A stretch of DNA of 64,000 bases from an uncultured Clostridia bacterium (GTDB lineage Bacteria > Bacillota > Clostridia > Oscillospirales > Ruminococcaceae), in assembly GCA_947628615.1 (NCBI GenBank), contig CANRAO010000001.1, forward strand, positions 124,001-188,000. The letters are read 5' to 3'. This document shows positions 42,584-50,350 of the stretch, piece after piece. Below the pieces are notes generated by a model. The model was not told the DNA's origin. It saw nothing but the letters and a program-made list of their open reading frames with translations, and searched no databases. Numbering within the stretch: position 1 is the first letter of the stretch; the number at the start of each line of letters is the position of its first letter. Position numbers and translations under genes: made by a program.

Positions 42584-42719
42584 ATTTTATCACCCTTTAA
42601 TAAAATTGTGGAAAATTCTGATTTATCAATCATAATTCAGGTATATATGTTAGTATTTTCAGCACGCTGAAAAATATACAAGTCAAAAAAAATCAGTCAA
42701 TTACAAGCCGGTGAATATT

Positions 42720-43025
42720 ATGAAATTATTAAAAAAAAGCAAACAGGGTACGCCGATAAAGGAACTTTTGTCATTTAACGGCAAGGGCATTTCTTATGCA
42801 GTCGAACGCATAAACGGAGAGGAAGTAACTCTTGGGAAATCGGGTGCAATAACAGTTACCGAGAAAGAGATCATAATAGTATGCGACGGCAAAGAAGTTT
42901 TCAGGTGTTTTACTAAAGGTGCAACGATAGCTGTTCTTTTGAGCGGAAACGGCTGTGATATAAAGGGCAGTGACAAAAGCGGTCAAAAACGGCATATTGT
43001 GGCGAATTATGTAATGTTTAGATAA
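42720..43025 (+). CDS. Hypothetical protein, about 101 residues
   Basis: Not recognised. The product is probably a small beta-rich protein: basic N-terminus MKLLKKSKQGTP, then GKGISYAVERINGEEVTLGK, AITVTEKEIIIVCDGKEVFR and ATIAVLLSGNGCDIKGSD. The alternation of strands and turns resembles a PH-like or SH3-like barrel, but no family signature is visible. Start choice: ATG 42720 with GGTGA upstream, or GTG 42711. It is separated from the next gene by 50 bases on the same strand. Confidence 0.55.
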   Translation: MKLLKKSKQGTPIKELLSFNGKGISYAVERINGEEVTLGKSGAITVTEKEIIIVCDGKEVFRCFTKGATIAVLLSGNGCDIKGSDKSGQKRHIVANYVMFR

Positions 43026-43075
43026 ATTTGACTATAGTATAATAATGCAGAAAGAAAATAAAGGCGGACAGAAAT

Positions 43076-43459
43076 GTGAAGTTCATAGGAAAAATTGATA
43101 TAAGTAAATATAAATGTATAACATCGGATATACAAACTGATGAAGTTATTATAACTGAAAATCAAATTTCACATATAAAGACACGTCACCCTAATGATTT
43201 TGAACAATATTTTGAATATGCTAAAGAAATGCTAAAAGAGCCGGATTATATACTTGAGGCTAACAAACCAAACACAGCATTTATTTTAAAGCATATAAAA
43301 GACAGCGGAAAGAATTACCAGCTTATTATGCGTTTAAAAACATCATTAGATCCACAGGACTATAAAAACTCTGTAATTACTTTTTTAAAGGTTGAGGAAA
43401 AAAGATACAAACGATATTTAAGAACCAAGAAAATACTTTACAAATCCGAATATATATGA
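43076..43459 (+). CDS. PBECR-like (RelE/Barnase-EndoU superfamily) putative nuclease
   Basis: A 127-residue protein with the pattern of the PBECR group (phage Barnase-EndoU-ColicinE5/D-RelE-like nucleases): VIITENQISHIKTRHPNDF (about 24-42), FEYAKEMLKEPDYILEANKPNTAFILKHI read in parts, and RLKTSLDPQDYKNSVITFLKV. Invariant His in QISHI and RHP and the late strand are the usual catalytic-site area. Homologues occur in polyvalent phage proteins and as solo toxins. The start is GTG at 43076, supported by AAGGCGG. The C-terminus is very basic. The promoter of a small RNA gene lies in its last codons. No protein antitoxin is adjacent. Confidence 0.55.
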   Translation: MKFIGKIDISKYKCITSDIQTDEVIITENQISHIKTRHPNDFEQYFEYAKEMLKEPDYILEANKPNTAFILKHIKDSGKNYQLIMRLKTSLDPQDYKNSVITFLKVEEKRYKRYLRTKKILYKSEYI

Positions 43460-43465
43460 TATAAT
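43437..43465 (+). promoter_or_regulatory. Promoter of the unassigned small RNA
   Basis: TTTACA at 43437-43442, 17-base spacer, TATAAT at 43460-43465. It overlaps the end of the PBECR-like gene (stop 43459). Expected transcript start is near 43472. Confidence 0.75.
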
Positions 43466-43471
43466 ATGAAT

Positions 43472-43626
43472 AAGCTAATAAAGGTTGTTTGAGGTGGACA
43501 ATTTCGTGGCATCCACACGCCGAAGGTAATGACAGGGAGAAATCCCGAGAGATGCAGGAGAAAGCCACGCCTGCCAAATAACCATATGCTTTAATACCAC
43601 TCTGAGAAATCAGAGTGGTATTTTTT
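43472..43626 (+). ncRNA. Unassigned structured small RNA, about 155 nt
   Basis: A free-standing RNA gene is predicted from a good promoter, a structured body and a strong terminator, with no open frame inside. A terminal helix pairs GGTTGTTTG (about 43483-43491) with CAAATAACC (about 43575-43583). An inner helix pairs CGTGGC (43505-43510) with GCCACG (43564-43569). A small GGGA-GAAA-TCCC hairpin lies at 43535-43546. The multi-branched core (CGCCGAAGGTAATGACAGGG) does not match SRP RNA, 6S, tmRNA, RNase P or any riboswitch that I could recall. It is followed by no gene it could regulate in cis. Confidence 0.65.
43593..43626 (+). terminator. Intrinsic terminator of the small RNA
   Basis: Perfect 13-bp stem AATACCACTCTGA / TCAGAGTGGTATT with a GAAA tetraloop, then TTTT and C (43623-43627 region). 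One of the strongest terminators in the window. Confidence 0.9.
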
Positions 43627-43631
43627 CTAAC

Positions 43632-44116
43632 ATAACCGCCGGAGAACCTCCGGTGGCTCTTGTGCCTCCGTTTTCAAAGCAAAAAAGATTAATATAGTCT
43701 GTCGGCACGCTAGTAGTTAGTAATATAAAACTAATTTTTCTTACTATACTCTAACTCGACTTTTAAACAAAGTATAAGCCTGCCGTTGTACAAAATAAAC
43801 ACATTATGCTAACTTTCCAAAGGCAGAATGGATGCAACGACACCGATTAGAAGTTAGAAATTTAGAGGCAAGAGGCAAGACCGGCGTGACGCCGGATGCA
43901 TTTGTGCCCGATTAGAAGTTAGAAATTTAGTGGCAAGAGGCAAGACCGGCGTGACGCCGGTTGCATTTGTGCCCGATTAGAAATTAGAAATTTAGAGGCA
44001 AGAGGCTAGAACTTACCTTTTCCGCAGTGTACTAGTCTGCCGTTTTGAAACGTCAAACATTAAATTAAACTTTTAATAGGCAGCAGAGCCACCGCCGGCT
44101 CGGCGGTTGCATTGAA
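43632..44116. repeat. Intergenic repeat cluster 6 with a 65-bp tandem duplication
   Basis: Units at 43662-43708 (GTGCC/GGCAC), 43780-43826 and 44037-44083 (CTGCC/GGCAG, inverted relative to cluster 2). GC hairpins are CCGGAGAACCTCCGG at 43639-43653 and CCGGCGTGACGCCGG at 43881-43895 and again 65 bases later. A 65-bp segment starting CGATTAGAAGTTAGAAATTT is tandemly repeated at 43844-43973, with a third partial copy. The gap between the small RNA and the DUF4373 gene holds no gene. Confidence 0.85.
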
Positions 44117-44178
44117 ACGTGCAACTTTTTTGCTTTTTAGAGGTATAAGTGAAAAGCTATCTCTAGGAGGAATATATT

Positions 44179-45012
44179 ATGGCACGTCCGATAAAAAGCG
44201 GGCTTGATTACTTTCCTCTTGATTGTCAGCTAGATGATAAGTTTGAATTGATTGAGGCAGAATTTGGACTGACAGGATTTGCGGTAGTCGTTAAGCTCTT
44301 GCAGAAAATATACGCAGGGCAAGGTTACTACTGTGAATGGACAAATGAGGTTGCATTGCTGTTCAGCAAAAAGATAGGTCTGGGTCGCAATGCCGTTTCT
44401 GAAATAGTGGAGGCTTCAATCAAAAGAGGTATGTTTGATAAGAGACTTTATGAAAAGTACAAGATTTTAACGTCTGAAAATATTCAGGAAGTGTACTTTG
44501 AGGCAGTCAGCCGCCGTAAAAAAGTCGAAGTCAAAAAAGAGTACCTCTTAATAGAGTGTACCGAAAATATCGATAATGCTGACATTTCAGGAGTAAATGT
44601 ATACATAAACCCGATTAATGATGACATTAATCAACAAAGTAAAGTAAAGGAAAGTAAAGAAAAGTATAGTAAAGGAGAGTATGATACTTCTGTTACATCT
44701 CCCTCGCGCAAATCAAAAAACTCTGATTTTAATTCTTTAAAAAACTACGGTAATTACAAAAAGGTGCAATTAACTGAAAACCAATATTCAAGTCTTGTAA
44801 AAGAATTCGGTCAGAATAAGACTGATAAGTATATCAAAAAGGTTGATGAATATTGTCAGCAGAATGGAAAGCACTACAATGATTATGACTTGACTATCAG
44901 AAAGTGGATCGCTGAAGATAAAAACAAGCAACCCGAACACTCTTACGATTTAGAAGAGTTTGATGAGTTTACAAAGAACTATGTTCCAAAAATCAAAAGC
45001 GAGCGAAAGTAA
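44179..45012 (+). CDS. DUF4373 (Lin1244/Lin1753-like) domain protein
   Basis: A 277-residue protein starting with the DUF4373 N-terminal domain: MARPIKSGLDYFPLDCQLDD, ELIEAEFGLTGFAVVVKLLQ, IYAGQGYYCEWTNEVALLFS, then RNAVSEIVEASIKRGMFD. This winged-helix-like domain is typical of phage and integrative-element replication or initiation proteins. The middle is Lys/Ser-rich (VKESKEKYSKGEYDTS) and the C-terminal part has the DnaD-like segment VDEYCQQNGKHYNDYDLTIRKWI. AGGAGGAA precedes the start. No phage structural, integrase or DnaC-type partner is near, so it looks like a stranded mobile-element gene beside a repeat cluster. Confidence 0.78.
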   Translation: MARPIKSGLDYFPLDCQLDDKFELIEAEFGLTGFAVVVKLLQKIYAGQGYYCEWTNEVALLFSKKIGLGRNAVSEIVEASIKRGMFDKRLYEKYKILTSENIQEVYFEAVSRRKKVEVKKEYLLIECTENIDNADISGVNVYINPINDDINQQSKVKESKEKYSKGEYDTSVTSPSRKSKNSDFNSLKNYGNYKKVQLTENQYSSLVKEFGQNKTDKYIKKVDEYCQQNGKHYNDYDLTIRKWIAEDKNKQPEHSYDLEEFDEFTKNYVPKIKSERK

Positions 45013-45162
45013 GGAAACTATATATAATACCAAATTGCTCGAAAACCTTCCCTGTTTACTATTTGCAATATTATAAAATTTCTGATATAATTAAAAAGTT
45101 ATGCAATAGCATATTAAATCTGTTTTATATGATATATGAAATAAATTCGGAGGGATAAAGGA

Positions 45163-46983
45163 ATGTTAAGAGAGGATTTAAGAAATATCGCAATTATCGC
45201 TCACGTCGACCACGGAAAAACTACGCTTGTTGACGAAATGCTCAAGCAAAGCGGAACTTTCAGAGAAAATCAGGTTGTCAACGAAAGGGTTATGGACAAC
45301 AACGACATAGAGCGAGAGCGTGGAATTACAATACTTGCAAAGAATACGTCTGTTGTTTATAAGAATGTTAAGATAAATATTATCGACACACCGGGCCATG
45401 CTGATTTCGGCGGAGAGGTCGAGCGTGTTCTTAAAATGGTAGACGGCGTTATTCTTCTTGTAGACGCGGCAGAGGGTACGATGCCTCAGACCAGATTTGT
45501 TTTGCAGAAGTCTCTTGAGTTGGGACACAAGGTCATTGTGGTAGTCAACAAGATAGACAGACCCGATTCAAGGCTGGGCGAGGTTGAAGACGAGGTTTTA
45601 GAACTTCTGATGGACCTTGACGCAACCGACGAACAGCTTGAAAGCCCGTTTTTATACTGCTCAGGCAGAGACGGAACTGCTTCATATACGGCGGATAAAG
45701 CAGGTACCGATCTGATACCGCTTTTTGATACTATTCTCAATTACATTCCTGCTCCCGAGGGCGACGAAAACGGAAGTCTGCAAATGCTGGTTTCTTCAAT
45801 CGACTATAACGATTATGTGGGCAGAATTGCTATCGGTCGTATTGAACGTGGAAAGATAAAGGTCAATCAGGACGTTTCTGTAGGCGATTATCACGAGACA
45901 AAAAAAGAGTACAGAGGCAAAATAGCTTCTTTGTATCAGATAGAGGGTCTTAACCGCGTTCCCTGTGAAAGCGCAAAGGCAGGAGATATTGTCTGCATAA
46001 GCGGTATCGAGAACATCTATATTGGCGATACCATCTGCGAGTTCGGAAATTTTGAGCCTATACCTTTTGTAAAGATCTCCGAGCCTACCGTTGAGATGAC
46101 CTTCTCGGTAAACAACAGCCCGTTTGCAGGCAGAGAGGGTAAGTATGTTACTTCACGACAGCTAAGAGACAGGCTCTTTAAAGAACTTCTGAAGGACGTT
46201 TCTCTGAGGGTCTCTGACGGCGAGACAACAGACAGTTTCAGGGTCGCAGGACGGGGTGAGATGCATCTTTCAATTCTTATTGAGAATATGCGAAGAGAGG
46301 GGTATGAGCTTTCTGTTTCAACGCCTAGGGTTTTGTTCAAAGAGATAGGCGGTAAGCTTAACGAGCCTATTGAACGATTGGTTGTAGATGTTCCTGCCGA
46401 CAATGTGGGAGCTGTTATGGAAAAGCTGGGTGCAAGAAAGGGCGAGCTTCAGGAGATGACCCCTGTCGGAAGCCGAATGAAGCTAGAATTTTTGATTCCT
46501 GCGAGGGGGTTATTCGGTTACAAGAGCGAGTTTTTGACCGATACTAAGGGCGAGGGCATAATGAGTTCGGTTTTTGCAGAATACCAGCCTTATAAGGGTG
46601 ATATTTCGAGAAGAAACACAGGTTCTCTTGTTGCCTTTGAGGCAGGTACTGCCGTAGGCTACGGTCTTTTCAACGCTCAGGAAAGAGGAGAGCTTTTCAT
46701 AACTCCGGGAACGGAAGTCTATGAGGGTATGGTTGTAGGTGCGTCGCCTAAGTCTGACGATCTAGTAGTAAACGTCTGCAAGAAAAAGCACTTAACTAAT
46801 ACCCGTGCAAGCGGAAGCGACGACGCTCTCAGACTTATTCCGCCGAGAATACTTTCTCTCGAGGACTGCCTTGAGTTCTTAGCTGACGACGAGCTTTTAG
46901 AGGTAACACCTGAAAGCCTTAGAATAAGAAAAAGAACCCTTAACAACAGTTTAAGGGCTAAAGAAAGAGCAAAACAGGGCTGA
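45163..46983 (+). CDS. typA: Ribosome-associated GTPase TypA/BipA
   Basis: A translational GTPase of 606 residues that helps 50S assembly and growth at low temperature or stress. The G domain has [16 protein letters not shown] (G1), [14 protein letters not shown] (G2 region), [16 protein letters not shown] (G3) and [11 protein letters not shown] (G4). EF-G-like domains follow, and the TypA C-terminal domain carries [29 protein letters not shown] read in parts, which distinguishes it from LepA. TCGGAGGG precedes the start. The repeat cluster begins at its stop codon (AGGGCTGAGCCCTGCAC). Confidence 0.96.
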   Translation: MLREDLRNIAIIAHVDHGKTTLVDEMLKQSGTFRENQVVNERVMDNNDIERERGITILAKNTSVVYKNVKINIIDTPGHADFGGEVERVLKMVDGVILLVDAAEGTMPQTRFVLQKSLELGHKVIVVVNKIDRPDSRLGEVEDEVLELLMDLDATDEQLESPFLYCSGRDGTASYTADKAGTDLIPLFDTILNYIPAPEGDENGSLQMLVSSIDYNDYVGRIAIGRIERGKIKVNQDVSVGDYHETKKEYRGKIASLYQIEGLNRVPCESAKAGDIVCISGIENIYIGDTICEFGNFEPIPFVKISEPTVEMTFSVNNSPFAGREGKYVTSRQLRDRLFKELLKDVSLRVSDGETTDSFRVAGRGEMHLSILIENMRREGYELSVSTPRVLFKEIGGKLNEPIERLVVDVPADNVGAVMEKLGARKGELQEMTPVGSRMKLEFLIPARGLFGYKSEFLTDTKGEGIMSSVFAEYQPYKGDISRRNTGSLVAFEAGTAVGYGLFNAQERGELFITPGTEVYEGMVVGASPKSDDLVVNVCKKKHLTNTRASGSDDALRLIPPRILSLEDCLEFLADDELLEVTPESLRIRKRTLNNSLRAKERAKQG

Positions 46984-47490
46984 GCCCTGCACGCTCTGCT
47001 GCCTATTAAAAGTTTAATCTAATGTTTTACGTTTCAAAACGGCAGGCTAGTACTCTGCGGAAAAGGTAAGTTCTAGCCTCTTGCTTCTAAGTACTAGTCC
47101 GCCGTTGCACAAACCGTCACATTTTGAAAACTACCCAAAGGCGGCAGAGCAATCGGCGTCACGCCGGCGGCAGGCTTTACTTTGTTTAAACGGTAGGCAA
47201 GTTTAATCTAATGTTTTACGTTTCAAAACGGCAGACTAGTACACTGCGGAAAAGGTAAGTTCTAGCCTCTTGCTTCTAAGTACTAGTCCGCCGTTGCACA
47301 AACCGTCACATTTTGAAAACTACTCAAAGGCGGCAGAGCAACCGGCGTCACGCCGGCGGCAGGCTTGTACTTTGTTTAAATGGTGGGAAAGTTTGGTTTT
47401 ATATTTCTAATTACTGGCGTGCCGACAGACTATCTTAATCTTTTTTGCTTTGAAAACGGAGGCACAAGAGCCACCGGAGGCTCGCTGGTC
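46984..47490. repeat. Intergenic repeat cluster 7 with a 189-bp direct duplication
   Basis: Units at 46999-47045 (CTGCC/GGCAG), 47099-47144 and 47288-47333 (CCGCC/GGCGG), a modified unit ending at 47234, and 47419-47465 (GTGCC/GGCAC, inverted). The stretch 47011 to about 47176 is repeated at 47200 to about 47366 with only a few differences (period 189 bp). GC hairpin CGGCGTCACGCCG occurs in both copies. No gene is seen in this gap. Confidence 0.85.
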
Positions 47491-47537
47491 TAGCCTCTTT
47501 TTTTGTCTCTATTTTTATATAACACATTATGCTCTTT

Positions 47538-47744
47538 TTATTTATGGACTTTTATACCTATTAAATAATCTGTTGATACTTTATAGTATTCCGCTAGCAC
47601 TTTAAGCAAATGTACAGGTATTTCACGTTTTCCAGTTTCATATAAACTATACTGAGGTCTTGTTATGTTAAGAATATCAGCAACCTGTTGCTGTGTCAAA
47701 TCATTATCTTCTCTTATATCCCTTATTCTTTGATAAAAATACAT
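47538..47744 (-). CDS. XRE-family helix-turn-helix regulator between direct repeats
   Basis: A 68-residue single-domain XRE protein: IRDIREDNDLTQQQVADILN, ITRPQYSLYETGKREIPVHL, LKVLAEYYKVSTDYLIGI. Start choice: ATG 47744 with GGAGAA upstream, rather than the 47786 frame. It is similar in length and layout to the XRE gene at 39142, but here no ribbon-helix-helix gene faces it. The gene is bracketed by two direct copies of a repeat segment of about 105 bp (47388-47490 and 47850-47958), giving it the look of a cassette. Confidence 0.87.
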   Translation of the reverse strand: MYFYQRIRDIREDNDLTQQQVADILNITRPQYSLYETGKREIPVHLLKVLAEYYKVSTDYLIGIKVHK

Positions 47745-47797
47745 AAAAAATTCTCCTAAAATTTGTAGTATACGTAGATTATACAATGAATTTAAAT

Positions 47798-47834
47798 GAA
47801 TACACTTGAAATGTATTCGTTTGAATACTATAAT
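47798..47834 (+). promoter_or_regulatory. Operator-like repeats and orphan promoter upstream of the XRE gene
   Basis: GAATAC (47798-47803), GTATTC (47813-47818) and GAATAC (47823-47828) form inverted and direct repeats. They overlap a plus-strand promoter TTGAAA (47807-47812), 16-base spacer, TATAAT (47829-47834). The promoter points toward a repeat unit and lepA, with no gene of its own, so it may be left over from a lost divergent partner. Confidence 0.5.
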
Positions 47835-47849
47835 ATAAATTATGATAAA

Positions 47850-47958
47850 ATGGGAAAGTTTAGTTTTATATTTCTAATTACTGGCGTGCCGACAGACTAT
47901 CTTAATCTTTTTTGCTCTGAAAACGGAGGCACAAGAGCCACCGGAGGCTCTCCGGCGG
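47850..47958. repeat. Intergenic repeat cluster 8 (second copy bracketing the XRE gene)
   Basis: Unit at 47886-47932 (GTGCC/GGCAC, inverted), flanked by GGGAAAGTTTAGTTTTATAT on the left and CCGGAGGCTCTCCGG on the right. The whole segment matches 47388-47490 except for a few bases. Confidence 0.8.
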
Positions 47959-47961
47959 CGG

Positions 47962-47990
47962 TTGATTTTTTGATGCGGTTGTGTTACAAT
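47962..47990 (+). promoter_or_regulatory. Promoter of lepA at the edge of a repeat
   Basis: TTGATT at 47962-47967, 17-base spacer, TACAAT at 47985-47990. The -35 begins a few bases after the closing GC hairpin of repeat cluster 8. Start codon of lepA follows 35 bases after the -10. Confidence 0.65.
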
Positions 47991-48024
47991 AACTTTGTAT
48001 ATATCAATGAATGGATGAATTTTA

Positions 48025-49827
48025 ATGAAAAAAGAACAGATAAGAAATTTCTGCATAATCGCACATATAGATCACGGTAAATCCACGCTTGCAGACAGGA
48101 TTTTAGAGCTTACCTCCTCGGTCGAGCTGAGGGATATGGAGGAACAGCTTCTCGACAATATGGATATCGAGCGTGAGCGTGGCATAACCATAAAGGCAAG
48201 AGCAGTAAGGCTTAACTATAAGTCAAAAGACGGAGAAAATTATGTTTTTAATCTGATAGATACACCCGGTCACGTCGACTTTAATTACGAGGTTTCACGT
48301 TCTCTGGCGGCGTGTGAGGGAGCAATTCTGGTAGTTGACGCCTCTCAGGGAATAGAAGCTCAGACGCTCGCTAATACCTATTTAGCTATTGAACACGACC
48401 TTGAGGTCCTGCCTGTGGTGAACAAGATCGATCTTCCCAGTGCCGACCCGCAAAGTGCCTGCGAGGAAATAGAAAATGTGATCGGAATACCTGCTCTTGA
48501 CGCGCCGAGAATATCTGCTAAAATGGGAACGAATATCGAGGAAGTTTTAGAAAGGGTAATTACCGATATACCTGCACCTAAGGGCGATGACAACGCCCCA
48601 TTAAAGGCTCTTATATTCGACAGTTACTACGACCAGTATAAGGGTGTGATCATATTCGTCAGAGTTAAAGAGGGTACGCTGAAAGTCGGCGAGAATATAA
48701 AGATGTTTGCAACAGGTGCAGAGTTCCAGACAGTTGAAATAGGCTATATGGGTGCGACCAGCTTAGTGCCGTCGGGCGAACTTAAATCGGGCGAGGTAGG
48801 CTATATAGCCGCTTCAATTAAGGATATTGGAGATACCCGAGTGGGTGATACAGTAACATCGGTTGAACGTCCATGCGCTGAACCGCTAGAGGGATATAAA
48901 AAGGTCAATCCTATGGTTTATTCGGGAATTTATCCCACAGACGGCGCTAAATACCCCGATCTTCGTGACGCTCTCGAAAAGCTGAGACTTAACGACGCCT
49001 CTTTGTCTTTTGAGCCTGAAACGTCGATTGCTCTGGGCTTTGGCTTCAGATGCGGATTTTTGGGTCTTTTGCATATGGAGATAATTGCAGAGCGTCTTGA
49101 GCGTGAGTATAACCTCGATTTGATTACAACCGCACCGTCGGTTATTTATAAGGTAACTATGACAAACGGTGACGTTCTTTATATCGATAACCCTACAAAT
49201 TACCCCGACCCGGGGCTTATTGCGTGTGCCGAAGAACCTGTTGTAAGCGCAGATATTCTTGCTCCTAGTGAGTTTGTGGGTAATATTATGGAACTTTGTC
49301 AGGACAGACGGGGTACGTTCAAGGATATGAAGTATTTAGACGAAACAAGAGTTGAGCTTCATTATGAGCTTCCGCTCAATGAGATAGTTTATGACTTCTT
49401 TGACGCTTTGAAGTCTCGCACGAGGGGATATGCGTCTTTTGACTATGAGATGAAGGGCTATCAGGAAAGTAGGCTTGTCAAGCTGGATATTCTCTTAAAC
49501 GGCGAAGTTGTAGACGCTCTTTCGTTTATTGTTCATACCGATAAGGCTTATGCAAGAGGCAGACGTATCTGCGAAAAGCTAAAGGAAACAATTCCACGTC
49601 AGCTTTTTGAGGTTCCTATTCAGGCGGCAATAGGCGGAAAAATTATCGCCAGAGAAACCGTTAAGGCTATGAGAAAAGACGTTTTAGCAAAGTGCTACGG
49701 CGGAGATATAACCAGAAAGAAAAAGCTTCTAGAAAAGCAAAAAGAGGGTAAAAAGAAAATGCGTCAGCTGGGTTCGGTTGAAGTTCCTCAGGAGGCGTTT
49801 ATGAGCGTTCTGAAGCTTGATGAGTAG
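48025..49827 (+). CDS. lepA: Elongation factor 4
   Basis: LepA/EF4 is a ribosomal GTPase of 600 residues, proposed to back-translocate or assist initiation and ribosome biogenesis. The G domain carries [46 protein letters not shown] and [12 protein letters not shown]. The LepA-specific C-terminal domain has [39 protein letters not shown] and [20 protein letters not shown] in sequence, with the final [19 protein letters not shown]. Length is normal. The ribosome site is weak (GGATGA). Three plus-strand genes follow at short intervals. Confidence 0.96.
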   Translation: MKKEQIRNFCIIAHIDHGKSTLADRILELTSSVELRDMEEQLLDNMDIERERGITIKARAVRLNYKSKDGENYVFNLIDTPGHVDFNYEVSRSLAACEGAILVVDASQGIEAQTLANTYLAIEHDLEVLPVVNKIDLPSADPQSACEEIENVIGIPALDAPRISAKMGTNIEEVLERVITDIPAPKGDDNAPLKALIFDSYYDQYKGVIIFVRVKEGTLKVGENIKMFATGAEFQTVEIGYMGATSLVPSGELKSGEVGYIAASIKDIGDTRVGDTVTSVERPCAEPLEGYKKVNPMVYSGIYPTDGAKYPDLRDALEKLRLNDASLSFEPETSIALGFGFRCGFLGLLHMEIIAERLEREYNLDLITTAPSVIYKVTMTNGDVLYIDNPTNYPDPGLIACAEEPVVSADILAPSEFVGNIMELCQDRRGTFKDMKYLDETRVELHYELPLNEIVYDFFDALKSRTRGYASFDYEMKGYQESRLVKLDILLNGEVVDALSFIVHTDKAYARGRRICEKLKETIPRQLFEVPIQAAIGGKIIARETVKAMRKDVLAKCYGGDITRKKKLLEKQKEGKKKMRQLGSVEVPQEAFMSVLKLDE

Positions 49828-49867
49828 ATAACATAGAACACATTATTGAAAGGATATCCATAACTTA

Positions 49868-50350
49868 ATGACTAATATTCAAAAAGTAATAAAGTATTCG
49901 CTGATTTATGGCTTTATAGGTGCGGTGTTACTTCCATTTATCCACGAAAGCTACGCAAATATCGGAAAAACCTTTTCACTTTTGGTTTTAGCTTCTCTTG
50001 TTTTGGTAATGACTATAAGGCTTTCTGCGTTTAGCTTTAAGGAAGCGATCCTCGGAATTACTGTAACGCTTGCCGTTTCTTCTGTTTTAGGAGCGTGTAT
50101 TTATCTTTTTGTGCATAATAGCGTCGTTGATTTCTTAGAGAGAAATTCTAAGTATTTTGCTCTCGGAATGACAGGACATTTCAGATATTATACATTTGCG
50201 TCACTGATTTTGCTGTCGGGCTATGCGGTGTGCTTACTTATATTCGGTTTTAAAGGTCTTATCAGAAAATTTAAGGATAATCAAACGGCTGCTAAAAGCT
50301 ATATCGACAACGCTTTCGATGACGTCAGTTTGAAAGAGGATAAGCAATAA
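49868..50350 (+). CDS. Integral membrane protein of unknown function, 160 residues
   Basis: Not recognised. Four predicted helices are visible: about 10-27 (SLIYGFIGAVLLPFIH), 35-52 (TFSLLVLASLVLVMTI), 60-83 (AILGITVTLAVSSVLGACIYLF) and 108-130 (FASLILLSGYAVCLLIFGF), with a charged cytoplasmic tail of about 30 residues. AAAGGAT precedes the start. Its stop codon overlaps the hemW start by one base, which implies coupled expression with hemW and probably lepA. Confidence 0.65.
   Translation: MTNIQKVIKYSLIYGFIGAVLLPFIHESYANIGKTFSLLVLASLVLVMTIRLSAFSFKEAILGITVTLAVSSVLGACIYLFVHNSVVDFLERNSKYFALGMTGHFRYYTFASLILLSGYAVCLLIFGFKGLIRKFKDNQTAAKSYIDNAFDDVSLKEDKQ

Noticed and set aside
43491..43580. Small RNA read as a cobalamin, glycine or SRP RNA
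   Set aside because: Words such as GCAGGAGA, CCGAAGG and GAAAGCCAC recall cobalamin and glycine riboswitches, but the conserved cores are missing, no target gene follows, and the SRP GGAAG/AGCAGC loop is absent.
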